From NCBI GenBank assembly GCA_020633235.1, contig JACKEA010000007.1:248001-312000 (forward strand): a stretch of 64,000 nt of DNA, written 5' to 3'. Source of the DNA: Polyangiaceae bacterium. Its GTDB lineage: Bacteria; Myxococcota_A; Polyangia; Polyangiales; Polyangiaceae. Shown here in pieces: positions 25,591 through 36,627 of the stretch (its first letter is position 1; the number at the start of each line of letters is the position of its first letter). The notes beneath the pieces were generated by a model that saw only the letters and a program-made list of their open reading frames with translations, was not told the origin of the DNA and did not search any database. Made by a program: the position numbers and the translations under genes.

Positions 25591-26870
25591 ATGAGAACAA
25601 CAACCGTTGGCAACCGCATCTATGAAGGCTGCTTCTTCGCCGGACTCGCGGTTGCGACCCTCGCGTCGTGCTCTGCGGAAGCGCCAATGCCCGCTACGGA
25701 CGGGCGCGCAACAAACCAGGCGACCTATCGAACCTCGATGTACTATCCTGGACTCGCAGAACGCGTCGCGATCGAGAAAGGGCCGACCGGATCGTGGGCG
25801 TATCGGAGTAACGGTGAGAAGCTGACGCTCCCTCAGCTGTACCAAACAGAAAAGGTCGCGTACCGCGAGAAGTACGGCCCGTTCTCCATCGACTTCATCC
25901 GCTCGCTAAGAGGTTTGGGGCACACGCGGCTCGACGTGGGGATCTATTTCAAGCCGAAGTACATGGGCCCAGGCGAGCGGAGAAAACCAAGCGCGCAGAC
26001 GCGGATCGACTTGGAAGGTCAGCTATTGGCAGGTGAACTTGAGCAGCGGGGCTTCAGCGTTCGTCGCGTTTCAAAGTTCATTCCAGCAATATTCGTGAGC
26101 GGGAAGGCTAGCGAGATTCTCTCACTGAAGTCTGATTCACGATTTGCGCGCATCGTCGCAGCCAAGAGTCTCAGGCCGCAACCGCGTACTTGCGCCGACA
26201 CCGGCGGTGCATACGATTGTGTGGACACGCAGCCCTTTCACGGAATGCAACAGACATTGCCAGGTCAACCCGTTGCTGCATTCCAAGGTCTCCATGGCGA
26301 GAAACAGAAGGTCGGCATACTCGGAGACGTGCAGCAAGAATACAAGGTTGGATCCGGGCAAACGGGGGGCCGGCTAGCTGAACATGAGGCCTTCGCAAAC
26401 AACGAAATCGTGTACCAGGACCCCAACACCGACTCTTCGTGGCCAGTAACTGCGCACGAGACCTGGGTGGCTAGCGTCGTGTCCGCCAACTCGCACCTTG
26501 GCGGAGAGTGCGGGGCCTCCGCCGCGAAGATCTACTATCCAAACGATGGACTCCTTACGAACTGGCCGAGCGGCAACGTGTACACGCAGATATGCAATCC
26601 GGAAGCTACGAACGCAGCTTTGGAATGGCTAGCCAACCAAGGAAACCCGGCATACGACGAAGATGATCCGAAGCTCCTAACGGTAAACGAGAGCTGGGGT
26701 TGTCTTCACGAGAACATCCTTGGCCCTGTGTGCAACAGTTCAGAAGCGCAGAGCTTCGCGCGAGACATGGAAGGAATCAACGAGGACTACTACGCGCTCT
26801 ATACCGACATGCTCGTAGTGAAGGCCGCTGGCAACAACAATTGCTTGTACGACGAAGGGCCCCAGGCTGG
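25591..26870 (+). pseudogene. Subtilase (S8) lipoprotein, 5' part, cut by transposon
   Basis: The gene starts at ATG 25591 with a TGGAGGA ribosome site and a lipoprotein signal (GLAVATLASC). This part encodes the propeptide-like region and the first catalytic residues of a subtilisin-type serine protease: Asp in KVGILGDVQQ, His in TAHETWVASVV, and the oxyanion Asn in VVKAAGNNN. It breaks after GPQAG where the mobile element begins; the read-through adds only VGSHVRS before a stop. The Ser part lies beyond the element. Removing the element and one target copy gives a 738-residue protein. Confidence 0.9.
26866..26870. repeat. Target site duplication, left copy (GCTGG)
   Basis: GCTGG directly abuts the left end TGTAGGG of the element and is repeated at 30405-30409 beside the right end. 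Confidence 0.85.
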
Positions 26871-27033
26871 TGTAGGGTCTCACGTTCGGTCGTGATCCCC
26901 CGGCGTGTTCTTCCCGGCCGATGCGCTCGTTGGTCGTAGTGAGACGGGGAGGGATTCCGGAGAGGTTCGCCGTTGTTCTTTCCTGGGAGGCGGACCCGCG
27001 GGACGCTGATCGCCGAAAGGTTGGTCCGCTGCG

Positions 27034-27696
27034 TTGCCGCGCACGGACCCGGCCGGCAGGATCGTGCAGATTCGTTGGGATACGACCCTTACCAGCGAGC
27101 AGTACGTTACGCAGGAGGCGTGGCGCTGCGCAACTTTGGAGCAATGCCCGCTGCATCCCGAGGGCGATTGTGGCCTGGTTGGGCACGGGAGCTACACGCG
27201 CAAGAGCCCGACTGGCGTGCGGGTCGCGCGGTTGCTGTGTCCCAAGTCAGGGGTCACCATCAGCCTGCTGCCCGACTTTCTCGCTGCCCGGATGCCTGGG
27301 ACGCTGGAGGAGATAGAGGGGGTTGTCGCCGCGGCGCAGGCAGCCAGGACGACGGAGGGAGCAGCCGCCCTGCTGCGCCCCGCCGAGTCCGGCGAAGTGG
27401 TCACGCTACCGTCGGTGCTGCGCTGGTTGCGCCGACGTATGATAGCCGTCGAGGCGGGGCTGCTGGCTGCGGTGACGTCACTGCCGGTGCTGTCCGGCTG
27501 CGCGCCGACGATCGTCGCCGTGCGTGAGCGGCTCGGCGTGGTGAGCGCGCTCGTCGCGCTGCGCAGACTCGCGTCCCACCTGCTGCGGACATTGCCCGCG
27601 CCGCTCGGATTCGGAGCCCGGGCGCGCAGGCGACCGGAGCGTGCTGTTGGGCACCCACACGACATGGGGCCGGACCCGCCGGAGCGGGGCCAGTAG
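27034..27696 (+). CDS. Transposon accessory protein with N-terminal Cys/His motif
   Basis: The protein has 220 residues from TTG 27034; GTG 27064 is an alternative. The N-terminal 70 residues hold CPLHPEGDCGLVGHGSYTR, then RVARLLCPKSG and VTISLLPDFLAARMPGTLEE. This resembles the short zinc-finger-like DUF6431 domain often found in frames beside transposases. The remainder is helical (LRWLRRRMIAVEAGLLAAV) and Arg-rich at the end. It probably helps in target or end recognition. That is inference from position as the first gene of the element, 50 bp before the transposase. Confidence 0.65.
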   Translation: MPRTDPAGRIVQIRWDTTLTSEQYVTQEAWRCATLEQCPLHPEGDCGLVGHGSYTRKSPTGVRVARLLCPKSGVTISLLPDFLAARMPGTLEEIEGVVAAAQAARTTEGAAALLRPAESGEVVTLPSVLRWLRRRMIAVEAGLLAAVTSLPVLSGCAPTIVAVRERLGVVSALVALRRLASHLLRTLPAPLGFGARARRRPERAVGHPHDMGPDPPERGQ

Positions 27697-27746
27697 CTCC
27701 TGGGGCGCACCCCGGAAGGACCGGGGCGCACACCCAGGAGCAGACC

Positions 27747-29162
27747 ATGACAACAGAAAAGCCCCGACCGCCCAGGACCCATGGTGCGCCGCCGATCACC
27801 CTCAGCGAGCACGAGCAGGCCGATGCGGAGCGCCGCCAACAGATCGCTCTGTTCCGGTACGGCGTGATCGCCGACCTCATCCACCTCGAGCCCGGTCACC
27901 GCGGCTTGTACGCGCTCTTGCGCGACAAGGCCGCGCGGGAGTGGGACATCCCCGGCACGCTCCGGCGCCGCGTCGAGGCGGAGACGATCCGCGGCTGGCT
28001 GCGCGACTATCGGCGCGGCGGCTTCGACGCTCTGCTACCCAAGGCTCGCAAGGATCGAGGCTCGGCACGCGCCATTCCGCAGTGCGTCGCCGACGTGTTG
28101 TGCGAGACCAAGGACCAGCATCCCGACTTCAGCGTCGCGCTCGTGATCGAGCACGTTTCGAGGTTCGCTCGGATACCCGACGACGTCGTGCTCGCACCGT
28201 CCACCGTGCACCGCTTGTTAGCGCGTGCAGGCCTGATGCAGAAGAAGCCGGGGGAGCCGACCAGCAACGACCGCCGGCGCTTCTCGTTCGACCAGGCCGG
28301 CGAGCTGTGGATGAGCGACGTGATGCACGGCCCCTCCGTGCGCATCGAGGGGCGACAGCGCAAGAGCTATCTGCTCGCGATGATCGACGACGCCACGCGC
28401 ATCGTCCCCTATGCTAGCTTCGCGCCGAGCGAGAGCGTCGCGGCGTTCCTGCCGGTGTTCGAGCAAGCCATCCGTCGCCGCGGTATCCCCAAGCGCCTGT
28501 ACGTCGACAACGGCGCTGCCTTCCGCTCGCGCCACCTCGCCCTCGTCTGCGCCAAGCTGGGCGTCACCCTCATCCACGCCCGCCCCTATACGCCCCAGGG
28601 CAAGGGTAAGATGGAGCGCTGGTTCCGCACGGTACGCATGAGCCTGCTCGTGCAACTCGGCGCCGACGACACCAAGTCCATCGAGGCGCTCAATCGCCGC
28701 CTCTGGGCCTGGATCGAGGGCGAGTACCACCAGAGCCCCCACCGCGGTCTCGACGGCGAGGCGCCCGCCGACCGCTGGGCAGCCCGCTCCAGCGACGTGC
28801 GCCTCGCCGACCCAGGCGTCGCCGACCTGTTCCTGTTCGAGCAGAAACGCCGGGTGCAGTCCGACCGCACCGTCTCCCTCGATGGTGTCGTCTACGAGGT
28901 CGACGCCGTGCTCGTCGGCGACACCGTCGTGCTCCGTTACGACCCCTCCCGTCCCCGCGACCGTCGCAACGTCCAGGTGTGGCATCGCGGCAGCCAGATC
29001 CAGCTCGCCAAGCGCGTCGATGCCTACGCCAACTGCTTCGTCCGTCGCAACGGCGACCGCCGCATGCCCGTCGCCGACACCCCGCCCGACCCTCCCGCAC
29101 AGGGTCTGCGCATGAGCGACTTCCAGTCCAACGCGGCCGACGACGACAAGGCGGTGAAGTGA
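27747..29162 (+). CDS. DDE (rve-type) transposase, TniA/TnsB/Mu-C-like
   Basis: The protein has 471 residues. N-terminal helix-turn-helix regions (TIRGWLRDYRRGGFDALLPK and LAPSTVHRLLARAGL) precede an RNase H-fold catalytic core. The triad is D191 in LWMSDVMHGP, D254 in YVDNGAAF, and E290 in GKGKMERWFRTV, with 35 residues between the last two. A Mu-type C-terminal barrel follows (VSLDGVVYEVDAVLVGDTVVLRYDP). The catalytic residues are intact, so the element may be active. It overlaps the ATPase start by one base. Confidence 0.93.
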   Translation: MTTEKPRPPRTHGAPPITLSEHEQADAERRQQIALFRYGVIADLIHLEPGHRGLYALLRDKAAREWDIPGTLRRRVEAETIRGWLRDYRRGGFDALLPKARKDRGSARAIPQCVADVLCETKDQHPDFSVALVIEHVSRFARIPDDVVLAPSTVHRLLARAGLMQKKPGEPTSNDRRRFSFDQAGELWMSDVMHGPSVRIEGRQRKSYLLAMIDDATRIVPYASFAPSESVAAFLPVFEQAIRRRGIPKRLYVDNGAAFRSRHLALVCAKLGVTLIHARPYTPQGKGKMERWFRTVRMSLLVQLGADDTKSIEALNRRLWAWIEGEYHQSPHRGLDGEAPADRWAARSSDVRLADPGVADLFLFEQKRRVQSDRTVSLDGVVYEVDAVLVGDTVVLRYDPSRPRDRRNVQVWHRGSQIQLAKRVDAYANCFVRRNGDRRMPVADTPPDPPAQGLRMSDFQSNAADDDKAVK

Positions 29163-29959
29163 TGTACCGCAAGCATTTCGGCCTCACCCGCCACCCCTTC
29201 GGCAAGGCCATCGAGCCCGACGAGCTGTTCCCCTCCGGCTCCCTCCGCGAGTTGGAGGCGCGCCTCGCTCACCTGCTGGATCTACGCGGCATCGGCATCG
29301 TCACCGGCGAGAGCGGCAGCGGCAAGACCACCGCTTGTCGAAAGGTCGTCGCTGGACTGCACGCCGGTTTGCACCGCGTTCTGTACGTCTCGCTCTCCAC
29401 GGGCAACGTCATGGACCTCTACAAGACCATCGCCTGGGAATTCGGCCTGCCCACCGAGCGCAACCGCGCCGCACTCTTCCGCCAGATCCGCGCCGAGGTG
29501 ACGCGCCTCTCGGGCGAGGCGCGCCAGAAGCCCTTGCTCATCGTCGACGAGGCCCATCATCTGCGCAGCGACGTGCTCGAGGATCTGCGCTTGCTCACCA
29601 ACTACTCGATGGACTCCGACAACCGCCTCTGCCTGCTCCTCGTCGGTCACCCCGAGCTCCGGCGCAGGCTCGGCATGGCCGTGCATGAGGCGCTCTCCCA
29701 GCGCGTCGTCGTCCGCGCACACATCGCCGGTCTCTCTCGCGACGAGCTCGGCCCCTACCTCGCACACCTCCTGCGCCTCGCCGGCACCGAGCTGCCGCTC
29801 TTCGAGCCCGCAGCCCAGGAGGCGCTCTACCAGGCAAGCAGCGGATTGCCCCGCAAGGTCAACCTCGTTGCCCACCACGCTCTCATGGCCGCCGCGCTCG
29901 CCAAGACCAAGGCTGTCGCCGCGGAACAGGTCCAGGCTGCCATGGCGGAGGTGTCGTGA
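29162..29959 (+). CDS. ExeA/TniB-like AAA ATPase of the transposon
   Basis: The 265-residue protein opens MYRKHFGLTRHPFGKAIEPD, the ExeA-type N-terminus. The Walker A is GESGSGKTT near residue 49, the Walker B is PLLIVDEAHHL, and sensor-like LLLVGHPELRRRL follows. ATPases of this type (IstB, TniB, TnsC and ExeA-like) choose targets and activate a DDE transposase. The TGATG junctions at both ends show translational coupling with the transposase and the next small gene. Confidence 0.92.
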   Translation: MYRKHFGLTRHPFGKAIEPDELFPSGSLRELEARLAHLLDLRGIGIVTGESGSGKTTACRKVVAGLHAGLHRVLYVSLSTGNVMDLYKTIAWEFGLPTERNRAALFRQIRAEVTRLSGEARQKPLLIVDEAHHLRSDVLEDLRLLTNYSMDSDNRLCLLLVGHPELRRRLGMAVHEALSQRVVVRAHIAGLSRDELGPYLAHLLRLAGTELPLFEPAAQEALYQASSGLPRKVNLVAHHALMAAALAKTKAVAAEQVQAAMAEVS

Positions 29960-30234
29960 TGAATCCCAGGCTCATCCGCCATTGCCACATGATCGAGGAC
30001 CCCATCTTCGGCGCAGCGGCGGTCACCTGCGCCGCACGGCAGACCCTCTCGGCGGCGCTCGAGAGCCGCCACCCGCGCCTTCCGCGCGACCCGTTGTCCC
30101 TCGCATCCGGCGACTCGATGTTGCGACAAGCGCAGTCCATCACCGCCTTGTCGACCGCGCTCCAGCTCGCCGTCACTGACTACCTCGGCTCGCTCCACGA
30201 CATGATCGCTCACCGCGACGACATCCCCTTCTGA
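29959..30234 (+). CDS. Small transposon protein of unknown function
   Basis: The 91-residue protein starts at ATG 29959, overlapping the ATPase stop (TGATG). The sequence is mostly helical (SMLRQAQSITALSTALQLAV, then LGSLHDMIAHRDD), with a short N-terminal part containing RHCHMIEDP and VTCAARQT. No known family. The tight coupling suggests a subunit of the transposition machinery. Confidence 0.65.
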   Translation: MNPRLIRHCHMIEDPIFGAAAVTCAARQTLSAALESRHPRLPRDPLSLASGDSMLRQAQSITALSTALQLAVTDYLGSLHDMIAHRDDIPF

Positions 30235-30259
30235 CCGCCCTGTCGCTCCGCTACGACGG

Positions 30260-30287
30260 AAGCCCGGCGGCATTAGCCGCCGGGCTT
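30260..30287 (+). terminator. Terminator at the right end of the transposon operon
   Basis: AAGCCCGGCGGC and GCCGCCGGGCTT form a perfect 12-bp stem with a 4-base loop, 25 bp after the last gene of the element. Confidence 0.75.
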
Positions 30288-30404
30288 CCTGCATTCAAAC
30301 CATGCTCCCTTGCCTCTAACCCTGCCCCGCAATCCGGGAATCCACCGGTCGCCCGCGGGCGCTCTCCGCGACAATCAAGCGGTGGGACAGCGCGGGAAAC
30401 AACA

Positions 30405-30409
30405 GCTGG
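30405..30409. repeat. Target site duplication, right copy (GCTGG)
   Basis: GCTGG directly follows the right end (GGGAAACAACA) of the element and matches the left copy at 26866-26870. Confidence 0.85.
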
Positions 30410-31346
30410 TTGCCCGTGGACGGCAAATAGCCTTTGCGTGGGTGCTGTGGACTCCGCCAAGAACATGACGGAGCCCCAAAGCACGAGCAACTACACAAGT
30501 GACCGTGAAAGGCCAGATGTTGTTGCTCTCGGCGGAGCATACGATTTGCTTGGCGCTCCACAAGAGGGTGTGTGTGTTGCGGACGAATCGCAACCTGAGG
30601 CGTGGAAGCGGGCGACGGGCACGAGTGTGGCGGCACCCGCCATCACTTCCATGGCACTGTTGTGGCGGCAGCAGTGCGAGCCTCAGTACCAGGGGTATGC
30701 CGGAGAGAAGACTCTGCGCGCGCTGTTCAGAACGTCCGCTTTCATCAACATCGAAGGCGATCCGTATTCAACGCCTGACCCATCAAGTGACGCGCAGGAT
30801 GGCGCGGGCTTTGTCGACGCGCGGAACCTCGTGGCGTTCTGCGAACCTGGGCTCGACGGCTCATTTGGCGAGTTGACGATTGATACGGAAAACGATGGGA
30901 CACTGGGCCTACCCGACGGTGAGCTCTACCCTTCGGCATACTCGGCCGTGCCGGGCACTCACGTCGCGACGTCGCTAGCCGACTATCAGTCGGGACCCGG
31001 CGATGCGACGCGGCGATGGCGAGAGATCGGGTCTGGATGGGACGGCATTTCTAGCGGTCGCATCCGTGCTACCATTTCCTTCGATGGGTGCCCTGATGAA
31101 GCTTCTGGTCCCGTGCCGAGTCCCGTGTCGGCGGACTTCGACCTGCACTTGGTGCGAGAAGAAGCGAATGGGCATTTCTCGTACGTCGCAAACTCTCAGT
31201 CGGTCCAAGATACCAACGAGGGCTTCGAGTACGAAGTAACTGTCCCGGGAAACTACAAGGTAATAGTGTCATGGCCGCAAGGTGCTCCAGACTGCTTCGG
31301 CGGGACCCTGCCAGACGTCGGGTACGCTCAAGTGCATCTGCAGTAG
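30410..31346 (+). pseudogene. Subtilase (S8) lipoprotein, 3' part
   Basis: This is the continuation of the interrupted protease. It reads CPWTANSLCVGAVDSAKN, then GTSVAAPAITSMALLWRQQC with the catalytic Ser in the G-T-S-x-A-x-P motif, then a C-terminal beta-rich domain. That domain includes SADFDLHLVREEANGHFSYV and GNYKVIVSWPQGAP, as in pre-peptidase C-terminal domains. A GTG at 30438 could start a short product, but without the Asp and His residues it would be inactive. Confidence 0.9.
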
Positions 31347-31357
31347 TCGCGTGCACA

Positions 31358-31684
31358 ATGCTGTCCGTCGTGGCAATCGCCCTGTTTGGCGGCTGTGGTG
31401 GACGTGTTTCCAACGACCCCATCGTCGATCTCAGCGAGTGCCATGGCCATACCACCCACGCGGATTGCTGCGACGCGGGTTGCCTTTGGGTCGAGAACAA
31501 CGCGAAGCGCGGCGTGGCGGACGGTTGCTACTCTTCATGGAATTGCGCATCAGGCCCTGCGCCCGCTTCACTGAAGTGCCACGTGGGCAGGTGCGTGTCG
31601 GTCTGGCTGACGAGTGACTTACTCTGTAGCAAGCAGATCGATTTTGCTGGCCAAAGCGGACAGGGAGTGTGTGTCGATGAGTAA
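31358..31684 (+). CDS. Cys-rich small lipoprotein
   Basis: The 108-residue protein starts at ATG 31358, 11 bp after the protease stop. The signal LSVVAIALFGGCGG has an FGGC lipobox. Nine or so cysteines follow (SECHGHTTHADCCDAGCLW, then GCYSSWNCASG, CHVGRC, LLCSKQ). Its position suggests it was cotranscribed with the subtilase lipoprotein, so the transposon may reduce its expression. It overlaps the next gene by 8 bp. Confidence 0.7.
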   Translation: MLSVVAIALFGGCGGRVSNDPIVDLSECHGHTTHADCCDAGCLWVENNAKRGVADGCYSSWNCASGPAPASLKCHVGRCVSVWLTSDLLCSKQIDFAGQSGQGVCVDE

Positions 31685-31997
31685 GTGGTGGTGGTTTACC
31701 GCCTGCATCGCGGTTACGGCCGTTGGATGCTCGTCTAGCGATGATACGAAACCGGGGGCGGCAGATGCTGGCACCGGGGGAAGCACTTCGGACGGAAGCG
31801 CCGCAGACGCGACCGGAAGCGGTGGCAATTTCGGTCAATTGGATGGGGGTGAGGACTCCGGACAAGTCGGACTGCCTCCGGGGAAGTTCGCGTGCAACGC
31901 AGACGGCAAGTACCGCTGCACGCACCCTGGAGAGGAATGCTGCACTTCCAAAGACCTCTGCTACTACCCGGCGAGCGAGCCCGACTTCTGCCCGTGA
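31677..31997 (+). CDS. Small Cys-containing lipoprotein
   Basis: The 106-residue protein starts at ATG 31677 within the end of the preceding gene. The signal is WWWFTACIAVTAVGC (lipobox AVGC). A Gly/Ser/Ala/Asp linker follows, then a C-terminal module with six cysteines (FACNADGKYRCTHPGEECC, then CYYPASEPDFC). Function unknown; same operon as the protease remnant. Confidence 0.7.
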   Translation: MSKWWWFTACIAVTAVGCSSSDDTKPGAADAGTGGSTSDGSAADATGSGGNFGQLDGGEDSGQVGLPPGKFACNADGKYRCTHPGEECCTSKDLCYYPASEPDFCP

Positions 31998-32020
31998 CGC
32001 CGAGGTGGGCCGGAACGTGA

Positions 32021-32139
32021 GGTTCCGCGGCGGACCGGCAAAATGAACAGTACGGGGGGTGACGGCCATTGGCGGTCTGCTTTTGGGTGGGGTTGCCGTG
32101 ACCCAGGTTCGACTTAACTTGCTGGAGCCCCGCGGAACC
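32021..32139. repeat. REP right arm and divergent left-like arm before clpB
   Basis: GGTTCCGCGGCGGACC at 32021-32036 is followed by GGCAAAATGAACAG. GAGCCCCGCGGAACC at 32125-32139 is a partial left arm followed by ACGCGG. Here the order is right arm then left arm, the reverse of the hairpin copies. Confidence 0.65.
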
Positions 32140-32159
32140 ACGCGGATAGGGGTGACAGC

Positions 32160-34811
<2,652 letters not shown>

Positions 34812-34815
34812 TGTT

Positions 34816-34830
34816 GGTTCGCCGCGAACC
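34816..34830. repeat. REP left arm after clpB
   Basis: TGTT followed by GGTTCGCCGCGAACC, a 15-bp near-perfect palindrome variant of the left arm, lies 5 bp after the clpB stop. Confidence 0.65.
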
Positions 34831-34849
34831 CCGTCCCTGACGGACCCAC

Positions 34850-34901
34850 AAAAAGCCGCGCCCCCTCGACCCTTGCGGGTGGAGGGGGCACTGCCGTTTT
34901 T
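34850..34901. terminator. Bidirectional terminator between clpB and cytochrome gene
   Basis: GCCCCCTC-G-ACCC pairs with GGGT-G-GAGGGGGC around TTGC, with an A-run on the left (34850-34854) and a T-run on the right (34897-34901). It can therefore end transcripts of both convergent genes. Confidence 0.85.
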
Positions 34902-34922
34902 GGGAGGTTCTCTACGAACGAT

Positions 34923-36290
34923 TCAGTTCGGGCGAATCGGGAGCGCCGAGGGGGCGGATCCCTTGATCGTCTTGATCGAATCGAACAAGAGTTGCTTGGT
35001 GTACTTCGGGTTGTGGATGCCGCCAGCGGCACCGCGAGCGACGAGGATGTAGTTGTACAGAGCGCCAGCCTCGTCTTGTGTCATCTGCGGGCTGCCCGGG
35101 CGCGGCTCGTCTAGAGCGTAATCCGAGTCCGTCAGCTGAGAGCCAGCGATAGCGCCGTACGGAGCGGCCTCGTCACGGGTCAGCCAACCCTTGGAGTTGA
35201 GCTGTTCACGCAGCTCTTGGAGCAGCAATCCAACGAGCGACACACCGCTGTTCACGTCGAAGCTCGTGGCGCCGTTGTGACAGGTCACGCACACCGAGAG
35301 CTGCGGGTGGAACGAGTGATCGCCGATGTTCATGTTGCCGGCGACCTTGGGCATGTGGCACTTGACGCAGCCATCTGCGAACTGAGCCGGATCCCCGTGC
35401 ACCGAGGAGCCGTAGGTCAGGCCCGTGAAGTGGTAGCCACCCTTGGCCGTGTAGATGTCCGCCTGCGGACCCTCGTGGGGACCCCAGTGAACGCTGGTCA
35501 AGGTCACGGCACCGGAGATGTAGTCCGTCACGTCCTTGCGGGACTTGTGACAGAACATGCAGGTGTTGCCCTTGGTGTAGGCGCCGGCCTTGGTGCCGTC
35601 CGCCGTGGCTGCCGCCGAGCTCTTCTCCAGGTAGACCTCGTCCGTGGCGCCGCTGGGGACGCGCAGCGGGAAGCTGCCTGCCGTGTACTCGGCGCCAGTG
35701 GCGTGCGGATCGTTGCCCGAAGCGTCGTGGCAAGTGTTGCAACCGACCTGAGCCACCTTGGCTTGGCCACCGTAGTTGGCTTCGCCAACCTTGCTGTTGG
35801 TGGAGTTCAGGTAGTTGATCTGACCCAGCGCCGCGTTGGCCGGGCCGGTAGTGCCGGTATAAGTGATGTTGCCGGCAATGCGCTGCTCGGGGCCGTCGAC
35901 AGCGTGGCACAGGCCGCAGGAACGCTCGCCCGTCCACGTCTCGACTTCGTCGCCACCGAGGTTTGCGACGTAGGTGGAGTAGTGGGTGCTGGTCTTCCAC
36001 TGCTCGACGATGCCGCCGAAGCCGTGGCAGGGACCGAGGCAGCTCGCAGTGAGTCCGCCTTCCGGAACTCCACCGTCAGCCCCGGAGCCACCCGGGCCCG
36101 TGGGACCCGTTTCGCCCGTGGGGCCAGTGGCGCCCGTGGCACCGGTCGGACCCGTAGCGCCTGTGGCACCCGGAGCCCCGTCACTTCCAGCGGGACCTTG
36201 CTTTCCGTCGGCCCCGTCGGATCCTGAACACGCTGCGGCGACCAAGCCGAGCGCTGAAAAAACAACTAATGCATAGCGGGATATCGTCAT
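34923..36290 (-). CDS. Collagen-like multiheme c-type cytochrome lipoprotein
   Basis: The 455-residue protein has a GGAAGGAG ribosome site and a lipoprotein signal (FSALGLVAAAC). Residues about 25-75 are Gly-x-y triplets (GPAGSDGAPGATGATGPTG and more). The rest carries five CxxCH heme motifs (CGLCH, CNTCH, CMFCH, CVKCH, CVTCH) and one spaced CLGPCH, plus extra His residues as distal ligands. It is probably a surface electron-transfer protein on a collagen-like stalk, matured by a Ccm system such as the one at 9.9-14.8 kb. Confidence 0.9.
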   Translation of the reverse strand: MTISRYALVVFSALGLVAAACSGSDGADGKQGPAGSDGAPGATGATGPTGATGATGPTGETGPTGPGGSGADGGVPEGGLTASCLGPCHGFGGIVEQWKTSTHYSTYVANLGGDEVETWTGERSCGLCHAVDGPEQRIAGNITYTGTTGPANAALGQINYLNSTNSKVGEANYGGQAKVAQVGCNTCHDASGNDPHATGAEYTAGSFPLRVPSGATDEVYLEKSSAAATADGTKAGAYTKGNTCMFCHKSRKDVTDYISGAVTLTSVHWGPHEGPQADIYTAKGGYHFTGLTYGSSVHGDPAQFADGCVKCHMPKVAGNMNIGDHSFHPQLSVCVTCHNGATSFDVNSGVSLVGLLLQELREQLNSKGWLTRDEAAPYGAIAGSQLTDSDYALDEPRPGSPQMTQDEAGALYNYILVARGAAGGIHNPKYTKQLLFDSIKTIKGSAPSALPIRPN

Positions 36291-36627
36291 GATGGTTCGC
36301 CGCTCCTTCCCAAGGGTCTGGAGTAGAAGGATCAGAGAGTCGCGTCAATATCGTGGAGGCACCCTTTTTCGGGTCCATGATGGATGTTGTGACGCTCTTG
36401 CGACGGCATCTGACGCGGCAGCTTGAGGGCGCAGCCTCTGCACCCGGGGCGAAAGCTTTGCGCAGGGATTGGAGCGGAAGCTTCTTTGCTGGAGGTTGAG
36501 GAGCTGGAGGCGTTGCTCAGGGGTTGGCGGGCGTGCCGCTAAGTCCCTGAGATGGCGTCAAAACTCCGGCCCTGACGCCGATCGCCACGGTGGGACGGAA
36601 CCCCACGGGCGCAACCAATGCGCGTTT
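36291..36627. other. Gene-free spacer
   Basis: These 337 bp upstream of the multiheme cytochrome gene hold its promoter and the end region of the next unit. Apart from a small ACCCTTTTTCGGGT inverted repeat near 36360, I see no gene, RNA or repeat here. Confidence 0.4.

Larger units (their letters stand above)
26871..30404 (+). mobile_element. 3,534-bp TnsB/TniA-like transposon inserted in a subtilase gene
   Basis: The element begins TGTAGGGTCTCACGTTCGG and ends in GGGAAACAACA, flanked by 5-bp GCTGG duplications. The ends are imperfect inverted repeats: TGTxGxxTCxCxCGxT is shared by both outer 16 bases. It carries four genes in one direction: a Cys/His-containing protein, a DDE integrase-fold transposase, an ExeA/TniB-like ATPase and a small protein. 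Ends of 5'-TG...CA-3' and a 5-bp duplication fit the Tn7/Tn552/Mu-like group. Excision in silico restores the host frame exactly (GPQAG then CPWTANSLCVGAVD). Confidence 0.92.

Noticed and set aside
30438..31346. Independent gene starting at GTG 30438
   Set aside because: The sequence continues the subtilase upstream in frame to the transposon border and lacks the Asp and His catalytic parts; it is the 3' half of the broken gene.
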